Positions 6,775 to 13,203 of a stretch of DNA of 14,645 nucleotides are shown one piece after another (the stretch's first letter is position 1; every line of letters begins with the position of its first letter). The position numbers were made by a program, and so were the translations under genes. The notes beneath the pieces were generated by a model. The model saw only the letters and a list, made by a program, of their open reading frames with translations, was not told the DNA's origin and did no database searches. The DNA is from JAHIQC01 sp964565645 (GTDB lineage: Bacteria; Actinomycetota; Coriobacteriia; Anaerosomatales; JAHIQC01). The DNA lies in assembly GCA_964565645.1 (NCBI GenBank), contig CAZMFQ010000020.1:1-14645 (forward strand). The letters are read 5' to 3'.

Positions 6775-7680
6775 CTACTCCAAGACGAGCGGGACCTCGC
6801 TCACCACGACGCGTGTGCCGTCCTTGGCCGACAGGTAGCTGCCGGTCAGTGTCGCTATGGTCTTGACGCCCAGGAGCGAGATGCGTGCATCGAACGTGCC
6901 GCGCGTGCCCGTGCCCGATGTCGCCTGCACGCGCTCGGTGCGGATGATCTTGCCCCCGCCGTCGACGACCTCGAGCTGGAACACGCCTTCGAAGGTGTTC
7001 GCGCTCCCGGTCACGCGGATGGTGCCCTCCGAAGGCACCGTGGCGCCCCAGGTAGGGGACTCGATGAGGACCTCGGGTGCGAACCCCTCCTCGTCGGCCC
7101 GGGTGCGAGGCTCGTCGAGGATGATGCCCTCGCCGCCCAGCACGTCTAGCGGCTTGCCATCCACCTTGAACTGCACGGCGTCGACCGTGGGGAACTGGGT
7201 GAGCGTGTATACGACCTGCGCCACCCGGCCGGTCATCGAGAGCGTCCCGCCGCCGGATGTGAACTCGTTGCTCAGGTCGACCGTCGCGACCTTCGCGGTG
7301 ATGCTCACCCCGCGCAACTTCGTGCCCTCGGGGATCATCGTACTCAGCCCGCCGGCTCGCTGTTTCGCGTCCGGTCCCGTAAGCAGCAGCTCCATCGCCG
7401 CCGCGGCCACGCCCTTGCCCTTCGCGGTCCCGGAGACGGGCGCGACCTTCTCGCCGTCCATGAAGTAGGCCTTCACCGCGCTCGAGGACGCCGGTGGTGT
7501 GGTGGTCTCGGTCTCGGGCGTCGACGTGTTCTCCTTCGCCGGGCCGTCGGACCCCTTCGAGCCTGAGGGCTCCTCTGCCTTCTTGCATGCCGCCGCCCCG
7601 AGCGCCAGTGCCAAGCACATCACGATCAGCAGTCCGATCGTGAGAGCGCGTGCTCCCGTGCGCAGATCCCGCGTGTTCAT
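6775..7680 (-). CDS. Lipoprotein with GerMN and Gmad2 domains
   Basis: 301 residues. ATG 7680 is preceded by GGAGGGG. A hydrophobic signal ends in AAAC, giving a probable lipidated Cys32; Ala at -3 is weaker than the usual Leu. A Ser/Thr/Pro/Glu-rich spacer covers 34-67. Residues 68-182 match the GerMN fold: VKAYFMDGEKVAPV, the central AMELLLTGP, then VATVDLSNEF and a late VQFKVDGKPLD. Residues 202-300 match Gmad2, the Ig-like domain often found with it: VLIESPTWGATV, IRVTGSANTFEG, FQLEVVDGGG. These domains were named from spore germination proteins but are widespread in non-sporulating actinobacteria (for example LpqB-type lipoproteins), so they do not prove sporulation. The gene is monocistronic, converging on the lectin-like lipoprotein with seven bases between. 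Confidence 0.92.
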   Translation of the reverse strand: MNTRDLRTGARALTIGLLIVMCLALALGAAACKKAEEPSGSKGSDGPAKENTSTPETETTTPPASSSAVKAYFMDGEKVAPVSGTAKGKGVAAAAMELLLTGPDAKQRAGGLSTMIPEGTKLRGVSITAKVATVDLSNEFTSGGGTLSMTGRVAQVVYTLTQFPTVDAVQFKVDGKPLDVLGGEGIILDEPRTRADEEGFAPEVLIESPTWGATVPSEGTIRVTGSANTFEGVFQLEVVDGGGKIIRTERVQATSGTGTRGTFDARISLLGVKTIATLTGSYLSAKDGTRVVVSEVPLVLE

Positions 7681-7712
7681 CGCCGACTCCCCTCCGAAAG
7701 CGCCGTCGATGC

Positions 7713-7740
7713 CTGATACCGCGCCGCGGGCAGCGCCAAA
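7713..7740 (-). promoter_or_regulatory. Possible promoter for the GerMN-Gmad2 lipoprotein
   Basis: Read leftward, TTTGGC (7740-7735) is followed after 16 bases by TATCAG (7718-7713), 32 bases before the start codon. Both hexamers are weak matches to the sigma-70 type consensus. Included because spacing and position are right. Confidence 0.3.
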
Positions 7741-7787
7741 CCGCCGTCCGCGAAGCGTTTCCCGCCCGTAATCCGGCGCGGTGCGGA

Positions 7788-7816
7788 TTGCCGCTCCTCG
7801 GCCATGTGGGTATACT
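7788..7816 (+). promoter_or_regulatory. Promoter of tRNA-Ser
   Basis: TTGCCG (7788-7793) and TATACT (7811-7816) are separated by exactly 17 bases. This places the predicted transcription start near 7823, about 22 bases before the mature tRNA 5' end. It is one of the best housekeeping-type promoters in the window. Confidence 0.65.
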
Positions 7817-7844
7817 CGCGTGTGCGCTCGCCAGCGGGCGCCAC

Positions 7845-7938
7845 GGAGAGTTGTCCGAGAGGCTGAAGGAGCACGACTGGAAATCGTGTGTGCCGGCTTG
7901 AACCGGTACCCAGGGTTCGAATCCCTGACTCTCCGCCA
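7845..7938 (+). tRNA. tRNA-Ser (anticodon GGA)
   Basis: A complete class II tRNA. The 7-bp acceptor stem pairs GGAGAGT (7845-7851) with ACTCTCC (7928-7934). The discriminator is G7935, and CCA is encoded at 7936-7938. The anticodon stem CACGA/TCGTG (7872-7876, 7884-7888) holds loop CTGGAAA with anticodon GGA at 7879-7881, which reads UCC and UCU. The long variable arm (GCCGG...CCGGT) identifies the serine class. The T arm is CAGGG-TTCGAAT-CCCTG. All stems pair fully, so it should be functional. Confidence 0.97.
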
Positions 7939-7949
7939 GAGAATCGTCG

Positions 7950-7975
7950 CAGGGCGTCCCGCAGGGGGCGCCCTG
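7950..7975 (+). terminator. Hairpin after tRNA-Ser, possible terminator
   Basis: CAGGGCG (7950-7956) pairs with CGCCCTG (7969-7975). A T-G wobble (7957/7968) and CCC/GGG (7958-7960/7965-7967) extend the stem to 11 pairs around a GCAG loop. It starts 11 bases after the tRNA CCA. The usual U-run is missing (TTCGCGTTCG follows), so termination may be weak or may use another mechanism. Confidence 0.5.
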
Positions 7976-8052
7976 TTCGCGTTCGGGGGCTTCATGGAAT
8001 GTGAGTCATCGACTAACATTTATCACGCAGACCGAACGAGATCGGAGGCGTG

Positions 8053-8469
8053 ATGCAGGCGATACCGTGGGACCCGGCGCTGGAGACCGGGGACCCGACC
8101 ATCGACGCACAGCACAAGGAGCTGTTCGCACTGGTGAACGAGTTGAGGGACGCGGCGGTCGAAGGCCGAGCCAACGAGGCCGTCGGGGAGGTGCTCATGC
8201 GCCTCATGCGCTACGTGGACACCCATTTCGCCGAGGAGCAGCTGCTGATGGCCAAGACGCGCTACCCGGTCGAGGAGTTCGTCGCGCACATCGAGGCTCA
8301 TCGGGCACTGACGGCCCGGGCGTCCGAGATCGTGGAATCGCAGGCGCGCGGCGAGCTGACCACCGTGCTGCCGGTCGCCGAGTTCCTGGTGGAGTGGTTG
8401 CGTACGCATATCCGGCAGGTGGACAAGCGCTTCGTCGATCATGTTCGCAGCGAGGGCGCCGGCGCGTAG
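8053..8469 (+). CDS. Bacteriohemerythrin (single-domain oxygen-binding protein)
   Basis: 138 residues, the usual single-domain length. Hemerythrins bind O2 at a non-heme di-iron site. They serve as oxygen carriers, scavengers or sensors, often in microaerophilic or anaerobic bacteria. All seven expected iron ligands are present: His21 (DAQHKELF), His58 and Glu62 (THFAEEQ, the HxxxE motif), His79 and His83 (HxxxH), and His119 and Asp124 (Hx4D). The N-terminus IPWDPALETGDPTID is typical. GGAGG (8044-8048) serves ATG 8053; the adjacent in-frame GTG 8050 is too close to it. It is probably monocistronic. A weak TTCATG/TAACAT pair at 7991-8019 with a 17-base spacer might be its promoter. No fused signalling domain is present, so storage, delivery or detoxification is likelier than signal output. 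Confidence 0.95.
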   Translation: MQAIPWDPALETGDPTIDAQHKELFALVNELRDAAVEGRANEAVGEVLMRLMRYVDTHFAEEQLLMAKTRYPVEEFVAHIEAHRALTARASEIVESQARGELTTVLPVAEFLVEWLRTHIRQVDKRFVDHVRSEGAGA

Positions 8470-8485
8470 GAGACGCCGCGCGACT

Positions 8486-8514
8486 TTGTGCTTCGCCGAA
8501 CGGACTGGCATACT
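8486..8514 (+). promoter_or_regulatory. Likely promoter of the radical SAM gene
   Basis: TTGTGC (8486-8491) and CATACT (8509-8514) are 17 bases apart in the 133-base gap after the hemerythrin gene. If used, it gives a leader of about 80 bases. Match quality is moderate. Confidence 0.45.
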
Positions 8515-8602
8515 CGGTGCGGGCGACCGGCCAAAGGGGCAGCTGCCGCGCTCATCGTGGATCTGCGTGTCGAAGCTGTCCGTGTCGCACCGGGGGGCCT
8601 GC

Positions 8603-10060
8603 GTGCGTGTGCTTCTGATCGATCCGCCATTCCAGCGATTCCTGGGTTTTCATCGCTACTACTACCCCATGGGCCTCGCGTATCTCGCCGCTGTAGCGCG
8701 CGACGCAGGGCACGAGGTGCTCGTCTACGACGCCGAGCACATGGACGAGGCCGACACGCTCCCGTGGGAGACCGCCGCGCTGCGCTTCGACCGATGGGTC
8801 TCCGCGCTCGACGACGAGACTCACGAGTTGTGGCGAGAGGCCGCCGAGATCATCTCCGGGTTCGCGCCCGACCTCGTGGGCATCTCCTCGCTCTCGGTCA
8901 AGACGCCCTCGGCCCGCCGGATCGCCACGATCTCCAAGCGCGTCGCACCCGGCGCACCCGTCGTGGTCGGCGGCGATCATCCCACCGTCTGGCCCGAGCG
9001 CTTCCTTGACGGCCCCGACATCGATATCGCGGTCCGTGGCGAGGGCGAGGCGACGTTCGCGGAGCTCCTCGGCGAACTGGAGACGCTCGGGTGCGGGCAG
9101 CGCGTCGAAGGCGATGCGCCTTCCGCCGAGGAGCTGCTCGTGGCGCTCCCGGCGATCGCGGGCCTCTCGCTCCGTCGTCCTGACGGCCGGATCGAGCACG
9201 GGCCGGACCGGCCGCTCATCGACGACCTGGACACGCTTCCGTTCCCGGACCTCGACGCCCTGCATTCCCTGGACACCTATCGCCCGGTCGATCTGGGTGC
9301 CGCCATCGGTATGCGCGGCTGTCCGTACCGCTGTTCGTTCTGCGGGGTCTCGACCGTGTGGACCAACAGGGTGCGGCTCCGCACCCCCGCCAACGTCGCT
9401 GACGAGCTCGAGGCCCTCGCGCGACGCTTCGACCCTCCGTACTTCTCGTTCCGGGACGCGACGTTCACGCTGAAACGCGCCTGGACCGCGGAGCTCTGTC
9501 GCGAGATCATCGATCGCGGGCTCGTGCGCCCCTGGGAATGCGTGACGCGCGCGGACACGCTCGACCGCGAGCTGCTCGAGCTCATGCGCGCGGCCGGCTG
9601 CCGCACGCTGCGCATCGGCGTTGAATCCGGCAGCCCGCGCGTGCTCGCGACCATGAACAAGAGCATCGAGCTCGAGCCGATCCTGCAGGCGGCGCGGCTC
9701 ATGAACGAGATGGGCTTCTACTGGAGCTCGTACTTCCTGTTCGGCACGCCGCACGAGACCCGTGAGTCGATCGAGGAGACGCTGCGATTCATCGAACTGC
9801 TCGACCCGCCGTTCGTGACGGTCGCGCGCTTCACGCCGATCCCCGGCACCCCCTTCTACGAGGTGCTCGAGGGCCGGGAACTCATCCACCCCGACATCGA
9901 CTGGTGCTTCGAGACGAACCAGAGCTTCGCGAGCGGCTATCTGCTCGAGATGGATGCCGATGAGTTCGAGCAGGTCATGCACGATCTCACGCATACCATC
10001 ATGGAGCGCAACGCCCGCAAGAGCGCCGAACTCGGGGCGATGGACGGTCGCCTCAAGTAG
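8603..10060 (+). CDS. B12-binding-domain radical SAM enzyme, substrate unknown
   Basis: 485 residues. The N-terminal cobalamin-binding-like domain (1-200) shows RVLLIDPPF, YPMGLAYLAAVARDAGHEV, APDLVGISSLS and VVVGGDHPT. The Asp-x-His-x-x-Gly motif of methionine synthase-type B12 domains is absent, as is usual in this class. The radical SAM core (about 232-440) has CPYRCSFC with cluster ligands Cys240, Cys244 and Cys247, then the conserved ESGS (341-344), GxxxxSSYFLFGTPHET and FTPIPGTPFY. A helical C-terminal extension follows. Relatives include BchE-like cyclases and many B12-dependent methylases acting on lipids and natural products; the substrate cannot be read from sequence. GTG 8603 gives the canonical start at VRVLLIDPP with a GGGGGG tract upstream. 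Further upstream codons are possible but do not match the family. It stands alone between hemerythrin and the zur operon. Confidence 0.92.
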   Translation: MRVLLIDPPFQRFLGFHRYYYPMGLAYLAAVARDAGHEVLVYDAEHMDEADTLPWETAALRFDRWVSALDDETHELWREAAEIISGFAPDLVGISSLSVKTPSARRIATISKRVAPGAPVVVGGDHPTVWPERFLDGPDIDIAVRGEGEATFAELLGELETLGCGQRVEGDAPSAEELLVALPAIAGLSLRRPDGRIEHGPDRPLIDDLDTLPFPDLDALHSLDTYRPVDLGAAIGMRGCPYRCSFCGVSTVWTNRVRLRTPANVADELEALARRFDPPYFSFRDATFTLKRAWTAELCREIIDRGLVRPWECVTRADTLDRELLELMRAAGCRTLRIGVESGSPRVLATMNKSIELEPILQAARLMNEMGFYWSSYFLFGTPHETRESIEETLRFIELLDPPFVTVARFTPIPGTPFYEVLEGRELIHPDIDWCFETNQSFASGYLLEMDADEFEQVMHDLTHTIMERNARKSAELGAMDGRLK

Positions 10061-10105
10061 CCGCCGCCGCTTCCCGCACGGAGGTTTCGCGTGGGCCCTG
10101 AGGGG

Positions 10106-10111
10106 TACACT
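10106..10111 (+). promoter_or_regulatory. -10 element (TACACT) for the zur-cbiMQO operon
   Basis: TACACT lies at 10106-10111, placing the transcription start near 10118. The -35 is poor (TTTCGC at 10085-10090, spacing 15). The operator palindrome starts only nine bases downstream of this element, so a bound repressor would cover the start site. Confidence 0.5.
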
Positions 10112-10119
10112 AGGGTGTG

Positions 10120-10148
10120 CGCTAAGTGAGAATGGTTCTCACTTAGCG
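10120..10148. promoter_or_regulatory. Perfect 13-bp inverted repeat, predicted Zur/Fur-family operator
   Basis: CGCTAAGTGAGAA (10120-10132) and TTCTCACTTAGCG (10136-10148) are exact reverse complements around TGG. The central 15 bases (10127-10141), TGAGAATGGTTCTCA, differ at three positions from the actinobacterial Zur-box pattern TGAAAATGATTTTCA as I recall it. The palindrome lies between a -10 element and a Fur-superfamily regulator gene starting at 10185. Autorepression of the regulator and the downstream transporter is the natural reading. It has no U-run, so a terminator is unlikely. Confidence 0.85.
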
Positions 10149-10184
10149 ACGGAGTCCGTACCGGTCCGCCGAGGAGCCCCTTCC

Positions 10185-10676
10185 GTGCCCTGCCGCCCTG
10201 ACAGTGCCGCCCGCGATCGCGATCAGGACCGCGAGGCCGCAGCCGCTGAGGCCGCCGCGCTCGTCGAGCGCGCGTACGGTTCCGCGCGGCGCAGCCCGCA
10301 GCGCGAGGTCGTGGCGCGCGCGGTCGAGTCGATCGCCGGCGCGTTCAGCGTCGAGGACCTGCTTGCCGCCACCCGCGGGCTCGATGCGAGCGTCGGCTCG
10401 GCCACGGTCTACCGGGCGGTGGCGGCGATGGCGGGCCACGGCTACCTCGAGCAGGTGGGTGAGCGCGACGGCTCCGGCCTCTACGTGCGGTGTTCCGCCC
10501 AGGAGCATCACCACCACCTCGTGTGCACCGGGTGCGGAAGCGTGGCCCACGCCCCGTGTCCGCTCGACGAGTACGCGATCCGGCATGCCGCGAAGCAGGG
10601 CTTCGTCATCACACGCCACGAGGTCAGCGTGTACGGGCTGTGTGCGGCCTGCCTGCGCGACGGGGTGCCGCGATGA
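10185..10676 (+). CDS. zur: Fur-superfamily metalloregulator, probably Zur
   Basis: 163 residues. Fur-family dimers bind operators when loaded with metal. The winged helix (about 35-98) has the recognition helix GSATVYRAVAAM. The structural Zn site is Cys114/Cys117 (HHHHLVCTGCG) and Cys153/Cys156 (GLCAAC). Aligned by eye to E. coli Fur, site residues His33, Glu81 and Glu101 become Ala53, Arg102 and His122, so an iron-type site is lost. Cys103 lies six residues before His109, followed by His111. This is the Cys-His-His arrangement I recall for the regulatory site of Streptomyces Zur, with Glu89 in the Asp position. The second site His108/His110/Glu129/His145 is kept. GTG 10185 has GAGGAG (10171-10176) upstream. 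The N-terminal tail (1-25) is charged and Ala-rich. Its stop overlaps the cbiM start in ATGA. Zur is the best call; Nur or another metal sensor remains possible. Confidence 0.85.
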   Translation: MPCRPDSAARDRDQDREAAAAEAAALVERAYGSARRSPQREVVARAVESIAGAFSVEDLLAATRGLDASVGSATVYRAVAAMAGHGYLEQVGERDGSGLYVRCSAQEHHHHLVCTGCGSVAHAPCPLDEYAIRHAAKQGFVITRHEVSVYGLCAACLRDGVPR

Positions 10677-11470
10677 CCCACATACACATCCCCGACGGCG
10701 TCCTGCCCCTGTGGCTCGTGCTCGCGTCCTGGGTCGTGGCGCTTGGGGCCGTCTGGCTCGCGGGGCGTCTCGGCGCCCGTCGCGACGTGCGACGCAAGGT
10801 GCCTCTGCTCGGGGCGATGGCCGCGCTCATGCTCGTGAGCATGTCGAGCGAGATCGTTCCGATCGCCTATCACGTGAACCTCACGGTCCTCGCCGGTATC
10901 CTGCTGGGCCCCTGGCTCTCGATCGTGGCGGCCTTCATCGTCAACGTGATCCTCGCGCTCCTCGGGCACGGGGGCGTCACCGTCATCGGCCTGAACACGC
11001 TCATGATCGCAAGCGAGATGATCGCCGGATGGGCGCTCTTCAGGACGCTCGATGCCGCGTTCCGGCACCGCCGGCCCGCGTTTGTCGCCGGCGTCGTCAC
11101 CGTGCTCACGCTCGCGATGACCACGACGCTGCTCGTGGGCATCGTCTCGCTCGGCGGCACGGCGGCGGCGAGCCGCGAATCGGGCGCGTATGACCCGGCG
11201 AGCGGGCGCTTCGGCGCGCTGCTCTCCGGGGGCCTCGTGGGCAACTCGGTCCTGAACCCCGATACCGCCGAGGAGCCTGCCCCGCAGCTGTCAGTGAAGC
11301 GCTTCGCGACGATGGTCTACACCCTCGGCGCGATCGGGTGGGTGCTCGAGGGCCTAATCACCGCGGCGATCGTGGGCTTCGTCTCACGCGTGCGGCCCGG
11401 CATGGTGCGCAGCGCGCGGCGGGACGCGGCGGCACGACGGCCGCTCGGGGACGAGGGGGTGGGGCACTGA
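10673..11470 (+). CDS. cbiM: CbiM-like substrate-binding subunit of an ECF metal transporter
   Basis: 265 residues. In CbiM/NikM proteins the N-terminal loop and a His in a later segment hold Co2+ or Ni2+. Here the N-terminus reads MTHIHIPDGVLP, three residues longer than the usual MHIPDG or MHIMEG start. The codon before the second His is ATA, so a shorter canonical start is not available. Hydrophobic helices lie near 12-31, 45-63, 68-98, 102-122, 136-160 and 212-238. His67 (AYHVNLT) is the likely second-segment ligand. The 162-210 loop is long and hydrophilic. No CbiN is encoded nearby, and there is no CbiL/NikN-type fusion. ATG 10673 overlaps the regulator stop (ATGA), and its own stop overlaps cbiQ (TGATG). 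The metal is unproven; regulation suggests zinc. Confidence 0.9.
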   Translation: MTHIHIPDGVLPLWLVLASWVVALGAVWLAGRLGARRDVRRKVPLLGAMAALMLVSMSSEIVPIAYHVNLTVLAGILLGPWLSIVAAFIVNVILALLGHGGVTVIGLNTLMIASEMIAGWALFRTLDAAFRHRRPAFVAGVVTVLTLAMTTTLLVGIVSLGGTAAASRESGAYDPASGRFGALLSGGLVGNSVLNPDTAEEPAPQLSVKRFATMVYTLGAIGWVLEGLITAAIVGFVSRVRPGMVRSARRDAAARRPLGDEGVGH

Positions 11471-12264
11471 TGGACATCTCCTCGGTCGACTCCTCGGCGA
11501 CACTGGGCGATTCGGTCCTGCACCGTGTGCACCCGGTGGCCAAACTCGTGGCCTTCGTGCTTGTGCTCGCGGGTGTGGTGGCGAGCACGAACGTGCTCGT
11601 GCTCGCGTCGATGACGCTCAGCCTCGCGGCCGTCGCCGTGGCGATGCGGCTACCGGCGCGGCAGGTCTTCTCGCTCGCCGCGTATCCGGCGGTGTTCGCG
11701 GGTGTGTTCGCGTTCGCGGCGTCCGCAGGCCCGATCACCGCGGCGGTCATCGTGCTCAAGGCCGTCACGGCGGCGCTCTCGGCGATCGTGCTCGTGTTCA
11801 CCACCCCGTATCCGTACGTGTTCGCGCCGCTGCAGGCGGTGCTGCCCTCGCTCGTGGGCGACGCGCTGCTCATGACCTACCGCTCGTTCTTCCTGCTCAT
11901 CGAGAAGCTCTCGAGCGTCACGCGCGCCGCGCGGTTGCGCGCGGGGATCGCGGGCCGCAGCCCGGTCCGTAGCGCGCGTTCGGCCACGCTGGCGCTCGGG
12001 TCGACCATGCTCTACGCGTTCGACATGTCCGAGCGCACGTATGACGTGATGACCCTGCGCGGCTACGACCGCCGCCTGCGCGTCTCGATGCCGGAGTCCT
12101 TCTCACGCCGCGCCGACATGCTCACCGTGCTCGCCGGCACCGCGCTGCTCGTGCTCTCGCTCGCGTGGCAGTTCGCCGCGCCCGTGCTCGTGCCTCTGGC
12201 CTGGGCGCCGCTGCTCGCGGCCGCGCTTCTGTTCGCCCTCGTCGTCTTGCGGAGGACCTCATGA
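11470..12264 (+). CDS. cbiQ: CbiQ/EcfT-like transmembrane coupling subunit
   Basis: 264 residues. EcfT proteins transmit ATPase movement to the substrate-binding subunit. HRVHPVAKLVAF (18-29) is a typical CbiQ N-terminus. Hydrophobic helices lie near 24-58, 68-88, 91-111, 120-143 and 219-260. The two cytoplasmic coupling-helix motifs are seen as ARLRAG (154-159) and TLRGYD (195-200), matching the family's paired A/L-R-G motifs. The start codon shares its A with the stop of cbiM (TGATG), and its stop overlaps cbiO (ATGA). The protein should act in the membrane with the neighbouring CbiM and CbiO. Confidence 0.93.
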   Translation: MDISSVDSSATLGDSVLHRVHPVAKLVAFVLVLAGVVASTNVLVLASMTLSLAAVAVAMRLPARQVFSLAAYPAVFAGVFAFAASAGPITAAVIVLKAVTAALSAIVLVFTTPYPYVFAPLQAVLPSLVGDALLMTYRSFFLLIEKLSSVTRAARLRAGIAGRSPVRSARSATLALGSTMLYAFDMSERTYDVMTLRGYDRRLRVSMPESFSRRADMLTVLAGTALLVLSLAWQFAAPVLVPLAWAPLLAAALLFALVVLRRTS

Positions 12265-13151
12265 CCGATCGCCAGTACCCGGCCACCGGGCACGACCATG
12301 CGCACACCGAGGGGTGCGAGACGGTCGTGCGTGTCTCGTGCGTGCGTCACGCCTACGAGGACGGCACCAATGTCGACCTCTGCGGGCTCGAGTTCACCGC
12401 CGACCGCGGCAGCCGTGTGGCGATCCTGGGCCCCAACGGCGCGGGCAAGACCACGATGCTGTTCCACATCCTCGGCCTGCTCGCTCCGCAGGAGGGTGAG
12501 GTGCGGGTGTTCGGCGAGGAGCCGAGCCGCGACTGGGCGGCGATCCGGCGTCGCGTCGGCGTCGTGCTGCAGAACGTCGACGAGCAACTGCTCGCGCCCA
12601 CGGTCTTTGACGACGTGGCGTTCTCGCCGCGCCAGTACGGCGTGCCGGAGGCCGAGGTTCGCGAGATGACCGGGCGTGCGCTGGCGCTCCTCGGCATAGA
12701 GGGGCTGGCACGCCGGGTGCCGCACAACCTCTCGGGCGGGGAGAAGCGCAAGGTCGCGCTCGCGGGCGCGCTCGTGATGGGGCCGGAGCTGCTCGTGCTC
12801 GACGAGCCGTTCGAGGGCCTCGATCCGGCCTCGCGCGAGATGCTCATCGCACTCCTTGGGCGTCTGTCCGCCGAGGAGGGTGTGACGATGGTGATGTCGA
12901 CGCACGACATCGACTCGGTGCCCGAGTTCGCCGACTACGCGTACGTGCTCGCCCCGGGCGGGCATATCGTGCTCAAGGGCACGCCCGCCGAGGTCTTCGC
13001 ACGGGCGGACGTCATGCGTCAGGGCAACATTCGCCCGCCGGTGCTCGCGGAGTTGTTCGCCGCGCTGCAGCAGGGCGATCCCTCGGCGCCGTCGGCGGCG
13101 CTCACGGTGCCGGAGGCTGTCGACGCGTTGCGGGCATGGCGCAGCGCGTGA
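12261..13151 (+). CDS. cbiO: CbiO/EcfA-like ATPase with a His-rich N-terminus
   Basis: 296 residues. This is the ATP-hydrolysing subunit of the ECF importer. It has Walker A GPNGAGKTT (57-65), Q-loop Gln104 (VVLQNVDEQL), signature LSGGEKRK (157-164), Walker B LLVLDEP with catalytic Glu182, D-loop GLD (186-188) and switch His215 (STHD). NVDEQL after the Q-loop is typical of EcfA/CbiO ATPases. Only one ATPase is encoded, so a homodimer is expected. Before the ABC domain is a 20-residue leader with four His and one Cys (GHDHAHTEGC), unusual for the family and possibly metal-binding. The C-terminal region (about 255-296) resembles the short regulatory extension seen in CbiO proteins. GGAGG (12251-12255) precedes ATG 12261, which overlaps the cbiQ stop. 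Confidence 0.95.
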   Translation: MTDRQYPATGHDHAHTEGCETVVRVSCVRHAYEDGTNVDLCGLEFTADRGSRVAILGPNGAGKTTMLFHILGLLAPQEGEVRVFGEEPSRDWAAIRRRVGVVLQNVDEQLLAPTVFDDVAFSPRQYGVPEAEVREMTGRALALLGIEGLARRVPHNLSGGEKRKVALAGALVMGPELLVLDEPFEGLDPASREMLIALLGRLSAEEGVTMVMSTHDIDSVPEFADYAYVLAPGGHIVLKGTPAEVFARADVMRQGNIRPPVLAELFAALQQGDPSAPSAALTVPEAVDALRAWRSA

Positions 13152-13203
13152 GGCGCGCTATGCTGTGAACGCCGCCGATCAGGGTATGCGAGAAGGAGAC
13201 GGG

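Noticed and set aside
6775..7680. Evidence for sporulation from the GerMN and Gmad2 domains
   Set aside because: These domains occur in many non-sporulating actinobacteria, and no other sporulation gene is in the window.
8552..9994. 480-codon minus-strand open frame antisense to the radical SAM gene
   Set aside because: The opposite strand encodes all the family motifs of the radical SAM enzyme; the antisense product has Arg/Glu/Val-rich shadow composition and no recognisable fold.
10120..10148. Palindrome read as an intrinsic terminator of the radical SAM gene
   Set aside because: No T-run follows, and its symmetry, Zur-box-like core and place between a -10 element and a metalloregulator gene fit an operator better.
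10061..10184. Cobalamin riboswitch before the cbiMQO-type operon
   Set aside because: The gap is short, mostly occupied by the promoter and the 29-bp palindrome, and shows no B12-box-like sequence.
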